From the NCBI GenBank assembly GCA_020809705.1, contig CP085827.1:4402001-4466000 (forward strand): 64,000 nt of DNA, in the 5' to 3' direction. The translations under genes were made by a program, and so were the position numbers. This stretch comes from Calonectria ilicicola (taxonomy: Eukaryota > Ascomycota > Sordariomycetes > Hypocreales > Nectriaceae). Below, in pieces: positions 12,741 to 23,535 of this stretch. Under the pieces are notes generated by a model. That model searched no databases. It was not told the DNA's origin and saw only the letters and a program-made list of their open reading frames with translations. Position 1 is the first letter of the stretch; each line of letters opens with the position of its first letter.

Positions 12741-13045
12741 TCAATAAAGACAATACTTTGTATCCAGCCATTCTCTGCACTTCAACTCATCGCAGCACTC
12801 CTTGTCTTCATGGCACATATCGGCTTCTACAATGCAAGTCTTGTGATTCGTATGTTAGCACCGTAAATAATTTATCGAGGCATCATTGTTCGTAGAATTT
12901 GAATGCAGAAGGCTTGATAGCCGTAAATAGCGCTGGAATGTAACAATAACGAACAGGCACTTACTCGTTTTGACAATTCTTCGGTCTCCGGACTGGCAAA
13001 TGCTAGTCCAACAAGAAAGAATGAAATGACGGCGGCGATTCTCAT
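12741..13045 (-). CDS. Knottin-type (inhibitor cystine knot) secreted peptide precursor
   Basis: Two short exons, 13045-12965 and 12839-12741, encode a precursor of about 59 residues. The 125-bp intron has a perfect GTAAGT donor, a GCTAAC branch point and an AAG acceptor. Residues 1-18 form a signal peptide (MRIAAVISFFLVGLAFAS). A short acidic propeptide follows and ends in Lys-Arg at residues 26-27, a Kex2-type site lying exactly at the exon junction. The predicted mature peptide has 32 residues and six Cys, spaced C-x6-C-x5-C-C-x4-C-x8-C, the inhibitor-cystine-knot signature. It is very acidic and ends a few residues after the last Cys. Knottins include protease inhibitors, antimicrobial peptides, channel-active peptides and fungal effectors; which applies here cannot be told. 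No similarity search was possible. Alternative: an unrelated six-Cys effector. Confidence 0.7.
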
Positions 13046-13437
13046 TTTTCTATTCTGGCCCTTGATATACAGGGTTATTTTAGGTCGATGCTCACTACTT
13101 CTGAATCTGTAGAAGGCGGAAAAATTATCCCACGGAGATGCAACGCTCTTTATATACCTGTCTACGTCATCACTCAGGTGTGCTGATGTAAGATGCAACT
13201 TGACCTGCCATGTGACCTATCACAGCCTATACAATTGTTTTCATTAAGAAGAAAGATATTTATATACATTTGCTAGTTGCTGAGGCTGAATCACGACGAA
13301 TTCTGAGCGAAGCTTTGTAGATATTTCATGCTGACACGTATGAAAAGTCGTATCACGCCGAAAAATGCTCAAGCCGGTCAGCGTCAGATGCTGATATAAG
13401 TACGACACGAGTCTATTTCCTGAAGTTCCCCAGTAGA

Positions 13438-13818
13438 GTGGTGACTATTAAACAGTTCAAATGTCTTTACATAAGGGTAAAAAATTCCATTGGTAGTTCT
13501 GCTGTCATGTTTTTGTTTGCGGCCGGACCCTTAGTTAAACTGAGCGTAAATGCTCACTACAGTAAAGAAGCATGGGAGAAAAAAGTGTCCTTCGGACACA
13601 TATTAAAAATAATTGATTCTAGAGTATTCCTAGAATCCTACATGCCGGGAGATTTTGTCGGAAGGTTTTTCGGAAAGATGCGTTCGAGATATGAACAGGG
13701 AACAACGCTGCGAAAAGTACCCGACGATCTCGCCGAAAGGAATATTAAAGAGTCTTGTTGGAGTAGATATGTTAATCTTCAGAAAAAAAGGCAAAATTCA
13801 AGTACTCACTACGAGTAA
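13438..13818 (+). CDS. Uncertain open reading frame, 126 residues
   Basis: An ATG-initiated frame with no recognisable domain and one weakly hydrophobic stretch (SSAVMFLFAAGPLV). It ends 48 bp upstream of the glutathione S-transferase start. Codon use is unbiased and the region is AT-rich, so it may be a chance frame or 5' leader of the transferase transcript. Confidence 0.2.
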   Translation: MVTIKQFKCLYIRVKNSIGSSAVMFLFAAGPLVKLSVNAHYSKEAWEKKVSFGHILKIIDSRVFLESYMPGDFVGRFFGKMRSRYEQGTTLRKVPDDLAERNIKESCWSRYVNLQKKRQNSSTHYE

Positions 13819-13866
13819 GACATCTACTCTCTGATTTATTTGCCAGAAAAGCATTATTCTCGCATC

Positions 13867-14589
13867 ATGTCACTTCTGGAACTTTATGCATTGAATTTTG
13901 GAGTATACCCTCGTCGGGTTATCATTTATTTGAGGGAAAAAGGCCTCATTGGATCAGACAAAATAAAAATCACGCCAGTGGACCTGGTGGGAAATGCTCC
14001 AGGGAAGCCAAAAGGGACATCGCCCATCCTTCGGCTACCCGACGGCACTTTTATCAAGCAGTCGATCGCTATATTGGATTATTTTGAAGATATCTGCGAT
14101 GACCCACAAGACAAATGGCAGAATCAACTTGCAAGTACCGCCAAACCAAACAGCATGCGCGGTAATTCGGCCGAAGAGAGAGCTCGAATGAGAAGCATTC
14201 TCGGTCTTGCCGACGAGGCTACTTCGCTGTTTGGTTGGGGCTGCCACAAAGGCTCTCATCTTTTTACTTCGTTGGAGCCATCGGATCCGCTTGGTGCGAA
14301 AATGGCGATCGAATCAAGTAAGAAGAATTTGAAACTGATCGACGAATACTACAAAGAGGACAGGCGGTTTGAGAACGGAGAGTTGGGGACACCAACAATT
14401 GCAGATTGTGTTTTGTTTTCACTTTTGCAATTCGCCTACGAATTTTACTCCTTCGATTTGCTGCAAAGCCCGGAACTACCGAACCTCAAGATATTTTACG
14501 ACAAGTTCAAGCAGAGAGAGAGCGCAGCAATTGAAGAAAACCTCTACCCAGAAGACCTGAAGGAGTTGGCAGGAAAGTGGCTGTTCTAA
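13867..14589 (+). CDS. Glutathione S-transferase
   Basis: A single exon of about 240 residues, the usual GST length. The start chosen is the ATG opening MSLLELYAL; a frame-matched ATG nine codons earlier would add a non-conserved leader. The N-terminal thioredoxin-like domain (residues about 1-85) has the Tyr-Ala-Leu strand, a Pro in cis position before ILRLPDGT and the QSIAILDYFED segment that binds the gamma-glutamyl group. The C-terminal all-helical domain has the TPTIADCVLFSLLQF motif, matching the conserved N-capping box of GSTs. It conjugates glutathione to electrophiles in the cytosol. It sits beside secreted-protein genes, not in a visible biosynthetic cluster, so a general detoxification role is the simplest inference. 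Confidence 0.85.
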   Translation: MSLLELYALNFGVYPRRVIIYLREKGLIGSDKIKITPVDLVGNAPGKPKGTSPILRLPDGTFIKQSIAILDYFEDICDDPQDKWQNQLASTAKPNSMRGNSAEERARMRSILGLADEATSLFGWGCHKGSHLFTSLEPSDPLGAKMAIESSKKNLKLIDEYYKEDRRFENGELGTPTIADCVLFSLLQFAYEFYSFDLLQSPELPNLKIFYDKFKQRESAAIEENLYPEDLKELAGKWLF

Positions 14590-14971
14590 TTTTGATAAGG
14601 GAAATTCTTGATAATGATGAACCTGAGTACTTGGGATGAACTTTTGCAATATGGGAAGAAATATTGTATTTCACTTTGATAGGACAGACCCAGCTTAAAA
14701 TAAGACCTCCGCGATTGCAGAGACTTTTACCTCTAAATTCATCTCTAATGTGGTGAAACAGCATTTAAAATAATTCCAGCTGTATTGTGATGTAACTATA
14801 AAGAGTATCTGACAAAGAAAATTGGATGTTGGGATCAAGGTATGTCGTTGATACCTATCCATTGCCCTGAGTAGATGTGAATGAACAAAATTCGACGCTA
14901 AATGTTTCTAGAAGTCCTTCCTATCGTTTGGTACTTAAGATAAGTGTTATTACCTAATGCTTTCATTTGCC
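14590..14971. other. Convergent 3' flank between GST and SGNH hydrolase
   Basis: AT-rich sequence between convergent genes; no further feature seen. Confidence 0.4.
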
Positions 14972-16273
14972 TCATAACTCTGCGATGTTTTCAATGATTG
15001 ATCTAAGATACTCAATAAAATTAGATAGGGTCGTCGGACCGCTCTGTTGGGGGGAAGGTTCTTCATTGTATGCCTGCCACACTGCCTCTGCGATCTGTTC
15101 TTGGCCTTGACTTGTGGGGTGGAAGATTTTCAAGATGCCAGACGGGATGCGGGCAGGGAACATATTGATGTCGACGGGTTGCTCGTCAAACGGCGGCGCC
15201 ACCGTGGCATTCTCGTGAACGCTGGCAAATTGCAACATCCCTTCGGCCAAGTCCCTGGCCTCGATAGAGACGTTGGCGTCGAGGTACTCGCCATCGTCCT
15301 GGAGCTGGCCGTTTGGTGTGTAATATTCGTGTAAAAAGAGACCGGACCGATCCTCGTGGGGTCGCTGCGGTTCTACGAAGCGTTTTTCGCAGAAACGGTG
15401 GGTTTCAAACTTGTCGTCGTAGTTGATAAACTGGATTCTGGAATCGTTAAAGCTTTTTACTACATCCTCGATCCTGCTATTAACATCAATGACGAGTTCG
15501 TTGAGGCTGTGCCGCAGATCCTTGGTCATTTTGGCGCCGGTGCCGTTTTCGGGTGAGTGCTGCCAGTAGTTCCACGATACACTATCGCACTGATCTGAGT
15601 CGGCATTAAAGAATCGTGCATAGCCTGTGACAAATATGCGCAGCTTTTTGTGGTGTGGTCGATCCATGAAGGCCTGAAGCGCATTTTGAACAGCCGGAGT
15701 GAGATCGTTCTCGGTGGCATTTCGGGAGTTATTTAATGTGACCTCGCAGTCATTTGAGAATATGCCTTTGAAGCGGTATACGCAGTCATTGACGAGCGAG
15801 CCAAACCCGACATCATTCCCGCCGACCGATATGGTGGCCTGACACCCCACCCAGCGTGTCAGTGTGGGCGACTGAGGCTAGAGGGGAAAATGGACCGGGA
15901 AAATAGGAGAGGGAATGGAAAGGAAAGAAACCAAACTGACCAAATCGACAGTTTCATCTAAGTACGACGCCTGTTGCTCGACTTCCGCGGCTACAGCACC
16001 TGTACAGGCCTGGAGCCTTTCATCTTCCATGCGTCCTCCGCCGATCATCTCTGTCAGCAAAAATGGATACCCTCCATCGTAGCGGTGGCATCCATCAATA
16101 TGAAATGAACCAAGTTCAGCGCCAGCGCCAATACCGGCCGCGAAAGAGTCACCGAAGGCGACGTAGTTGGTCGCTTTGGGAGCCGGTAGGTTCGTTGCGC
16201 TTGGGGTATTTTGAGGAGGTGGAATAGCCGAAACGGCTGACGCGTATAAAAGAAAGATAACCAGTCGACCCAT
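14972..16273 (-). CDS. Secreted SGNH/GDSL-type hydrolase (lipase or esterase)
   Basis: Two exons, 16273-15941 and 15838-14972, give about 399 residues. The 102-bp intron (GTCAGT donor, CAG acceptor) joins the VDL end of exon 1 to ATISVGGND in frame. The chosen start opens a signal peptide (MGRLVIFLLYASAVSA); an ATG eight codons earlier at 16297 is an alternative. Block I is FGDSFAAG with nucleophile Ser43; the block III Asn sits in SVGGND at about residues 116-120. The catalytic His is probably in the FHPTSQGQEQIAE motif near the C-terminus. Four Cys in the first half and several N-glycosylation sites fit an extracellular enzyme. The family hydrolyses esters such as lipids, acetylated sugars or polyesters; the substrate is not predictable. 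Confidence 0.88.
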
Positions 16274-16737
16274 GTTAAATGGGCTATGAGCCAGCATGCT
16301 GGATATATAGAATATATTATTTATAAGGCTAGGGAATGATGGATTCGGAGGATCATCTTTTGGCTTTGACGTCGGCAATCAAGGAGACAAGCGATTGTTT
16401 CCAGTCTTAGAGCGCTTTTGCGATCTAAATGTTCGCCGCAGTAAGCAATGCATTGTCTTCTGCCTAATCCCAACAAAACTTGGTGGCGCGAAACCTTCAG
16501 CTGACCAAAATATGACGCTAGTCAGCTTCACGTTACTCGTCGCCGTTGAGCACGGGCATCACCCATTTTGAAACAGCAAATGATGCGCATTTTCATCCAT
16601 CAGGGAAAAAATGAGCCAATAAAAGTTATTGACGCGATCTGTTGGTGGTCATTGCTATCTTATTGGGCCGTCTAGATGGGTGTAAATCAGGACCCCAACT
16701 TGTCAGTAGGCCAGGCTTCGAGCTTCTTTATCGGAAG

Positions 16738-16933
16738 ATGCAGTTGATCCATATTATATCCGCTTCTGTATGTTTTGGTACTAATTTAACATCGCTGCTT
16801 GTTCTTTAAAACCAAGTTCCATCAATACGCTTGGCTCTATTCGATGGTCAGAGATGGGAGTTTCCAACCATACTGCTGGTTCCCTGGATGTGTCACGATT
16901 TACCGGGAAATATGCGAACTTTGGATTCCATAA
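16738..16933 (+). CDS. Candidate tiny two-exon gene
   Basis: ATG at 16738, a GTATGT donor at 16768, an ACTAAT branch-like sequence and an AAG acceptor at 16816 define a 49-bp intron. Splicing joins 10 codons to a 38-codon open frame with three Cys and several aromatic residues. No domain is recognised and the N-terminus is only weakly signal-like. Could easily be chance. Confidence 0.2.
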
Positions 16934-16955
16934 TAAATAAATAAATAAATAAAAT
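16928..16955. repeat. ATAA microsatellite
   Basis: Several tandem AATA units in AT-rich intergenic DNA, next to the dispersed repeat copy. Confidence 0.7.
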
Positions 16956-16964
16956 AAACTTAGG

Positions 16965-17062
16965 GGGGAAGATGGACCTTGAAGGTTTGGTTAAACGGTT
17001 GCCCGTTTGACACCCAAAAAAAAACATCCCGAATACTAATTCACCGCTTCTCGGCTTGACTA
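16965..17062. repeat. Dispersed repeat, copy A
   Basis: Shares with 21190-21301 a purine-rich G5-6 block, an identical 15-mer (CCC-A9-CAT) at 17013-17027, and a 29-bp segment at 17034-17062 with one mismatch. Order and orientation match. Probably remnants of one transposon or miniature-element family; no transposase is visible. Confidence 0.6.
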
Positions 17063-17637
17063 ACAGAGAAGACCCACATGGCGGAGAACCTTGGGTTAAT
17101 GGACGTGATCTGAACAAGAGAACTCCCCAAAGAATTGAGGATCATGAGGGCGGAGCTCCTTAGTTGAATGGACGGTAAGACATAACTTCGTTAAAACAGC
17201 CACCTGTGTGGCTTTGGTCATTCTCACCATTGCTTGGAAGCTATGAACTAAGGAGGAGAGACATACTAGTTTGCATTGCGTTGTGCTTTTTATGCTGAAT
17301 CATCTGTTCCAAGACCACTTGGAAGCGCGAATTACCTTTGTAGCATTATTTCCCTGAATAACTCTATTCTCAAGGCCAAGACCCGTAGCGATTCTTGTAA
17401 ACACAGACGGTATTTAGTAATTTTATTGGTTCACGTCGTTTAGTTATCCTTTAAATTATCTTCTGTTTATATTGTAGTGCACATGGGCACAATCTAACAC
17501 GGAGTCTTTCTTGTCTTCCCACATAATCGATGGTATAAGTGTCATATTTTGAAATAAGGTTTTGTCTTCGCTAAATCACACGCGTTCTAAATAATATATT
17601 CACCACAAACTCCAAAGGATGCTTCATAGATCTATAC

Positions 17638-19719
17638 TCATGCCTTCTGAAAGAACCGTGAGCCATTCTCACTTACAGTCTGTGCGACCATTGCACTCGC
17701 CATTTTGTTTACGCCCTTTGGGTCCAAAGCATCCATTTCCTTCCGACTCCAGCCATTCAAATCATAGAACAGCAGAGGTAGGCTTGAACTCTTCCATGTA
17801 GGCACAGGACTGGCCCGGGTTCGGAAAATCATAATGATGAGTAAAACTAGGGTTAGCGCCACCCACGCAATCGGCAACGCGAGCCATGCCCACCTAACAG
17901 ATATGTATGTCCGTGATATCTTGCCAGTACCAGCGACGACTGTGCTATTTGGTGATGTGCGAATAACCTCTGTCATGCTGTCTGAAATATCGTCCACAAG
18001 GCCTGGAATATTTTTGTTTTCGCTAAGGAGCAATCCAAGATTTGGTGTGAATCTGATGTATTGATCCGTATCCACTGAACCTGTACTTAGGTATTCTACC
18101 GTAAATAGCTGATAGAGGTAATCTTGGATATCATTGTAATCATAGTAGTTGATTTTGAACGTCGTGTTCATTGACGGATGATCGGAGTTTTCGGGTTTTA
18201 ATTCGGCGAGCAATGGGCTCTCCCATATTCCAGACGAAATCTTTTGTTCGAAATCCGGGACCGTCTCGTTTGACATTACTAAAGGTGTCTTCGGCCCAGA
18301 GAGTGGACCCGCAGTGAAGTTGGAATAGTATGGTGTTGTGAAAGTTCTCGCGCATAGTCTTAAAGTGCAACTCATAGCTTCTGCAATTGGGATATTTGAT
18401 TTCAAAGAAGGCTTCTCTGAATTCATATCTTTAATGTAGTTGGTCCAATTCAAGCTGGGGTCAATCTTAATGTAAGCAAAACCGCCAAGAGCAGTTTCAC
18501 TTAAATTCCTGGCGTTCAATGTCCATGTAGAATTCCATATAGTGTGGGAGGATGTCATGTCGGAAGCACCTCCTGTGTAGCCAAATTGTGCGCTCAATGT
18601 AGCGTTGAGTGAAGGCAAAGTGTAGTTACATTGAACCATTCTCTTATATGAACTTCCAAGGCGGCATGAGGTTAATACGGAGTCTGTGAAGTTCTCACAG
18701 CTGCCGCAAACTCCCAATGTTGTTATCCTCGGCCATTCGCAGCGTTCAAAGAAGCAAGGTACATCAGGTTTCGTTGTAACGTTCCAAATAGGTGATAGGA
18801 TAGCAGCTTGCATTGAAGAATCTACCTTAGAAGCACCATAACTGTATGAGTTGATCTTTGCCTCCAATGCCGTGGGGTCATACACTTGACTTGTGAGGAT
18901 TCTTGAAGGTGTCCCATCAACAGCTATCAATTTAACAGGAAATTGAAAAATAAGCTGCAGAAACGGGTCAACAAATAAAGACAACAGTATAATAAAAGAA
19001 GCACATGTTGCTAATAGCATATTCTTATGCTTAAATGCCATTAGTTTAGTAGCACCCCAGGGACCGCGGCTTGCAGCATCGAATATGTCCAAGTCAATGA
19101 GTTTTTGAGGTTTTTGATCGAAGTAGATCCATTTCAGTTGCGAAACGATCTCAGTAGCAACCAAAAGGCAAGCAGATTTGCCGATGGTGCCAAGAAATGA
19201 TACAACCACAGTAGGTGATATCTTCTGGTTCAAGCCCCAATCATCCAACGGCTTTCCTTGTTCATAAAAGAGAACGCCAATGATCGATGATAGGCAGGCA
19301 AGACTAAAGATGCACGCGGCGATTTCCCATATCCACAAGGATTGGGTGCGCGGGGTTGTGACTTGAGGACTGACCGGTTTATCGGGATCAGTGGGCTCTT
19401 CTATTACAGGCGGCGTATTTCGACGCCATTCTTCCAGTTCAAATGCTTGTTGCAGGGGAGTTTCGGGAGGTTGAGATTGTTCGACACTTTCACGTCGTTG
19501 GAAGGTGTCGCTGTTCGTCCGGCGCACTTCTATATCCTGCTCGGTATTATGGGGCACATGGTCTTGCTCCATTGAGGATATGCAGCTCACCGTGTCAGAG
19601 ATTGGCGCATCAAAGTCAGACGTTAGAGGCTGGCTCTGAGTAGAAACGTTTGACCTTGCCATGACTTGCGACATATGGCAAGGAATTTGGACGAGAATTC
19701 TTTGCGAGCACGGCCTCAT
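17638..19719 (-). CDS. DUF3176-family fungal membrane protein
   Basis: A single exon of 693 residues. Downstream in-frame ATGs (at MSQVM and MARSN) are alternative starts with better context. After a 120-residue polar N-terminus come three hydrophobic segments in the order typical of DUF3176: ACIFSLACLSSIIGVLFY, then VVVSFLGTIGKSACLLVATE with the family-typical QLKWIYF and RGPWGA stretches after it, then MLLATCASFIILLSLFVDPF. A large extracytoplasmic domain with paired Cys and about a dozen N-glycosylation sites follows, then a final membrane span (LALPIAWVALTLVLLIIMIF) and a short polar tail. The family is fungal-specific with no assigned function; a plasma-membrane or secretory-pathway location is inferred. 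It is flanked by gene-poor repeat-containing DNA. Confidence 0.85.
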   Translation of the reverse strand: MRPCSQRILVQIPCHMSQVMARSNVSTQSQPLTSDFDAPISDTVSCISSMEQDHVPHNTEQDIEVRRTNSDTFQRRESVEQSQPPETPLQQAFELEEWRRNTPPVIEEPTDPDKPVSPQVTTPRTQSLWIWEIAACIFSLACLSSIIGVLFYEQGKPLDDWGLNQKISPTVVVSFLGTIGKSACLLVATEIVSQLKWIYFDQKPQKLIDLDIFDAASRGPWGATKLMAFKHKNMLLATCASFIILLSLFVDPFLQLIFQFPVKLIAVDGTPSRILTSQVYDPTALEAKINSYSYGASKVDSSMQAAILSPIWNVTTKPDVPCFFERCEWPRITTLGVCGSCENFTDSVLTSCRLGSSYKRMVQCNYTLPSLNATLSAQFGYTGGASDMTSSHTIWNSTWTLNARNLSETALGGFAYIKIDPSLNWTNYIKDMNSEKPSLKSNIPIAEAMSCTLRLCARTFTTPYYSNFTAGPLSGPKTPLVMSNETVPDFEQKISSGIWESPLLAELKPENSDHPSMNTTFKINYYDYNDIQDYLYQLFTVEYLSTGSVDTDQYIRFTPNLGLLLSENKNIPGLVDDISDSMTEVIRTSPNSTVVAGTGKISRTYISVRWAWLALPIAWVALTLVLLIIMIFRTRASPVPTWKSSSLPLLFYDLNGWSRKEMDALDPKGVNKMASAMVAQTVSENGSRFFQKA

Positions 19720-21189
19720 GAAACGGAAGATGAGCCGAACGCGACCCTTTAACTAATAGCTAGAGTGCGGCTGAAGAAGGCCCCCTGTGGGTCGACAAAT
19801 GAGAAGGGATATCAGCAAGGCTGACTCCACACATGTTTTCTTGGCGGTTAGGTTAAACCTGGTGTTCACGGGCTTAAACAGAGTAAGCACGGTTTCACAG
19901 CCCTTAAAGTGGATTGAGATCGGCCTTCCCAAGTGGGCGCTACACCAATAAAATTGACGGCGGCATTCCAGCACCATAACGGGTATTGAGTGCGAATCAT
20001 GATCCGCAACATCGCCACACAAGAGCCATGCAGATGCCTTCAAGCTCAGTTTCACTTCTGCATCTGAGTAAAGTAGAGTGAAGCATTTACAGTGACACGT
20101 CATGAGCGGAGAGTCTGATCAAATATCTGAGATGATTCGATAACAACCTCTTTATTATTTAAGTTTGTAAATAGGTTATCGCGTTTTGGCTTAGAACCTA
20201 ATCTTCACCTTAAAAACGTCCATCGTTGCCAACTGAGCGGGATCTGGAAGAAGGGCTGCGCCACTGCATCAGGCCACCGCCCCCAACGTCTTGCTGAAAC
20301 GAGAGAGATTGCAGTACAGGGGGTCCACTTCTACGTTGAGCTCGGAGATATTATAATTGTTAGCCTAGACGCATGCTTGTGTTTCGATAGCGGATAGGCC
20401 ACGAGTGCCGTCTTTGGGTTGATTAGGCCGGATCGGCGCATGGTTTGCGGTCTTACTTGTTTAGTGCAGTGCAAACCGTCTTTAAGGCTCTTATCGATAT
20501 ATTCTCGTTTGAAGACCCTTGTCCCTGTGTAGATTTTAAGATATTACTATGATACTGATCACATTTGAACCACGAGTGCTGTATATGGAACAATTAAGCT
20601 ATTTGTAATCTTGAGTCAACACTGTTCTACGATCCAATATTAGAAACAAAGAAAGCGCGTGTTGAATCCGGTAGAATTTGATAAATTCCTCAAGTCAAAG
20701 CGCACTGTACGAGTGTCTGATCGTAGTTCAAGAACCCGGATAGAACCTGAGCACAGTATTGGCTGATACACATAGAACTCGGTCATCGTTATCTTTTTAC
20801 ACGTTCACCAAAGCGTATTTTTCCATGAGTCTGATTTCATTAAAATATCTAGGTCTCCTTTAATGCAAATTGAAGAGAAGTGGCAATAAAAGGATGAATC
20901 AAACCGGACTTCGTGGAAATCGGGGGAATTTAGCCATTCGTAAGGAATAAGAATTTAAACTAGGCGGCAAGATTTCGCATTCTTTTTGTTCTTTGGGTAT
21001 CACGGTTCTTTTGTGCAATTTTGTGCGACTGGTTTGCCCGTTGCGACTCGAAGACAGCGGTCACAACATGAGGCCTCATCTGGGAGGGAGACATCCGGAT
21101 CGGTGAAGTTGTCGCACGGTTACATATGATCTTTTTCTCTATACACTGAGCATGACGCAGGGCTTTAGGATGATGATCTACCCAACTAC

Positions 21190-21301
21190 TCCACTAGAGG
21201 GGGAAAAAGACTCAATCGAGCCCAAAAAAAAACATACAACAGCGAGGATTCCCCGGTCGTCACCGACCCGAGTACTAATTCACCGCTTCTCAGCTTGACT
21301 A
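21190..21301. repeat. Dispersed repeat, copy B
   Basis: Partner of copy A at 16965-17062. The identical 15-mer is at 21221-21235 and the 29-bp segment at 21273-21301. Copy B has about 31 more bases between these anchors, so the copies differ by an indel. Confidence 0.6.
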
Positions 21302-22195
21302 TGGGAGAGCGGACGGGATCCCGTATTTTCTGAGAGCTATGGTCGTATGTGCTGGAGACATTGCGAAAACACAATTATATGGGGGCGCGATTCACGATTT
21401 GAGGCCACAATCTTGGTGATCACACCGGGGATCTTGTCTTCTGCGCCTATTGACAACTATAAATGTCTAAAAAGGTTTTGTATTTTTTCCTCCCTTTTTG
21501 GTATTTTCGCGCATAAATTTGTAAAGTTTTAATCTAATACGTTGGGGCTGATTCTGTCAATTCGTTGGTCTACCATGCAACCAACAGTTCCCATGTTGGC
21601 CTATGGGTAGGGTAGTTTTGAGATCTATATCTATCGTGGAGACTGGTCCAATATACCTCTAGGGGCAAAACTGAATCGTAAATTAGAGCTGGTGTTATCC
21701 CGCTCTCAGGATGTAAATATTAAAACTTAGTTACAGCTTGGGATTGAGCATTGATCCTGTGGAAAAGCTATGAATGCCTGATCGGGCGTCTTTCGCATGA
21801 TTTGTTGCATTAATTATCTCTGGTAGTAGCTAGCGAGTTATTTATTCTATTGTGTAAATATTTTAGTCTTATAATGTAGCCTTTTAAAAGAGTATAAACT
21901 AATGATGGCCTTTCGGCGTCTCCTCAAACACTCTGGGATGAAGTCCTATTCACAGGGATTGTAAAGTTATGGTTCCTATAACCATACTTGGCATCGCGAC
22001 CTTCCTTTTACAATTATTTCTGCATTAGTGGTTGCCACAATCATCTGATATTATCGATAATTGTATTGTCACTGAATATTAAATGGAAAAAAAAGCACTT
22101 TTGATTACTCAGATAGGTACTATCTAGCCCTCCTTTTTCCTTGATCTTAGTATTTATGCAAGGTTTATTTATTATCTCTCTTAATCTTTATAAAT

Positions 22196-22330
22196 AAATC
22201 TTACTTTTTTTAAATTTTAATTATTTAATTTTTATATTTATTATTATAAATATTTATAAAAATAATCTTATTATAAAGTTAATTATATTTTAATTAGGTA
22301 AATTATATAACTAAACTTAATTATATCTAC
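22196..22330. repeat. Almost pure A/T block
   Basis: About 135 bp with very few G or C and many TpA dinucleotides. This is the composition expected from C-to-T decay of repeats. No open frame or tandem unit is evident. Confidence 0.5.
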
Positions 22331-23535
22331 CATCATTATGGCTTTAGAGCTCCCTCTAGGGTAGAGCCCACGATTTACCAAAATCTGATATTATGTTGAA
22401 ACGTGCTGTGATTGGTGATTCACACAGTGGCTTATGAGCCACGTACATCTCCCCTCCCCCCCTTTTCATGGGATGAAAGAGCGGTCAATAAAATTCCGAG
22501 GGTTGTTTAAAATGTTGAATCCTGTGAGGGAGGCCTAGGGGACCTTTTAGATCCTCAAAAGATAGTATGAAGTCCATATATATAGGATATCTTGATAAGT
22601 TTACTACTTGCTCAACCATAGGACGTTCACGTATTCTTTTAGTCGCTCCATTATACTGGGCGATGAGAACTGAATGGTCAAAATGCGTGTTCCATATTGA
22701 AATGCCCCAAATTACAAATTACCAAACTATCGATTACGATTCCACAACTGTGGGATGTCCGCCCCACCCACTTTTCAACGAAGCCTAGCGACTTCTGTCG
22801 GTACCTCTTACTAGTGCGAGCGTGGAATTTAATTATCAAGAATTTAGTGTTTTCTTTGTTTCTTTATTTCACCTGTTTCTCAAATCTTCCCGTGGCCGCT
22901 TTACCGCCACCGTATGCTTCACCAGGATATGACCCCCAGTGCCATGCTGGGATGACCGACTGGCGGATTTTGTTAGATGTCATGTCGGAAACGTCGATGC
23001 CACGCTAAATTCTCGTAATACATCCTGATCGTAGAATTATGCCATGCTTGCCATATAGCGTAACTGAGGGCACGCACTAGGCTTGGTGTTAGTGGGGAGG
23101 GTGTTCAACGAAAAAAAAAAAAAACCCCAGCACACCAGAGAAACAACCCACTAACTAGAGTATGTGGCTGTTGATCCTACACCTGCGGACATCCTATTCT
23201 GCGATGGCATGAGGCTGGTATTAAGCGGAAGTACTGATTCTTTTGCCTGACTCTGAAATAATAATATATACTTGGGCATACGAAAGCCTTGCGCAACTTT
23301 CTTTTTCTTCGTTGAGTACCAGCGTTGTTAGCCACTGATGTGGCAAGCACACATGCTTGTGAAATAGAGCCTCTTAGATCTCTGCTCAGGAGCGATAGGC
23401 CCACTCCAGAGGTGTCGCTCGACCTGCAAGGTACTGTCGATCAAAATTCTGCCTCTTCGGTGCCTTGTGAGACTCCTTTTTAGCGGCACTTATGACAGAT
23501 AAGTGAGATAGAGGTGACGTCGTGGCGAAGTGCTC

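Larger units (their letters stand above)
16298..17637. other. Gene-poor AT-rich region with repeat copy
   Basis: Contains one copy of a dispersed repeat near 16965-17062, an ATAA microsatellite at 16928-16955 and one candidate tiny spliced gene (16738-16933). No established gene. Confidence 0.5.

Noticed and set aside
22697..23008. 103-residue frame with hydrophobic segment in AT-rich DNA
   Set aside because: No recognised family; likely chance in decayed repeat sequence.
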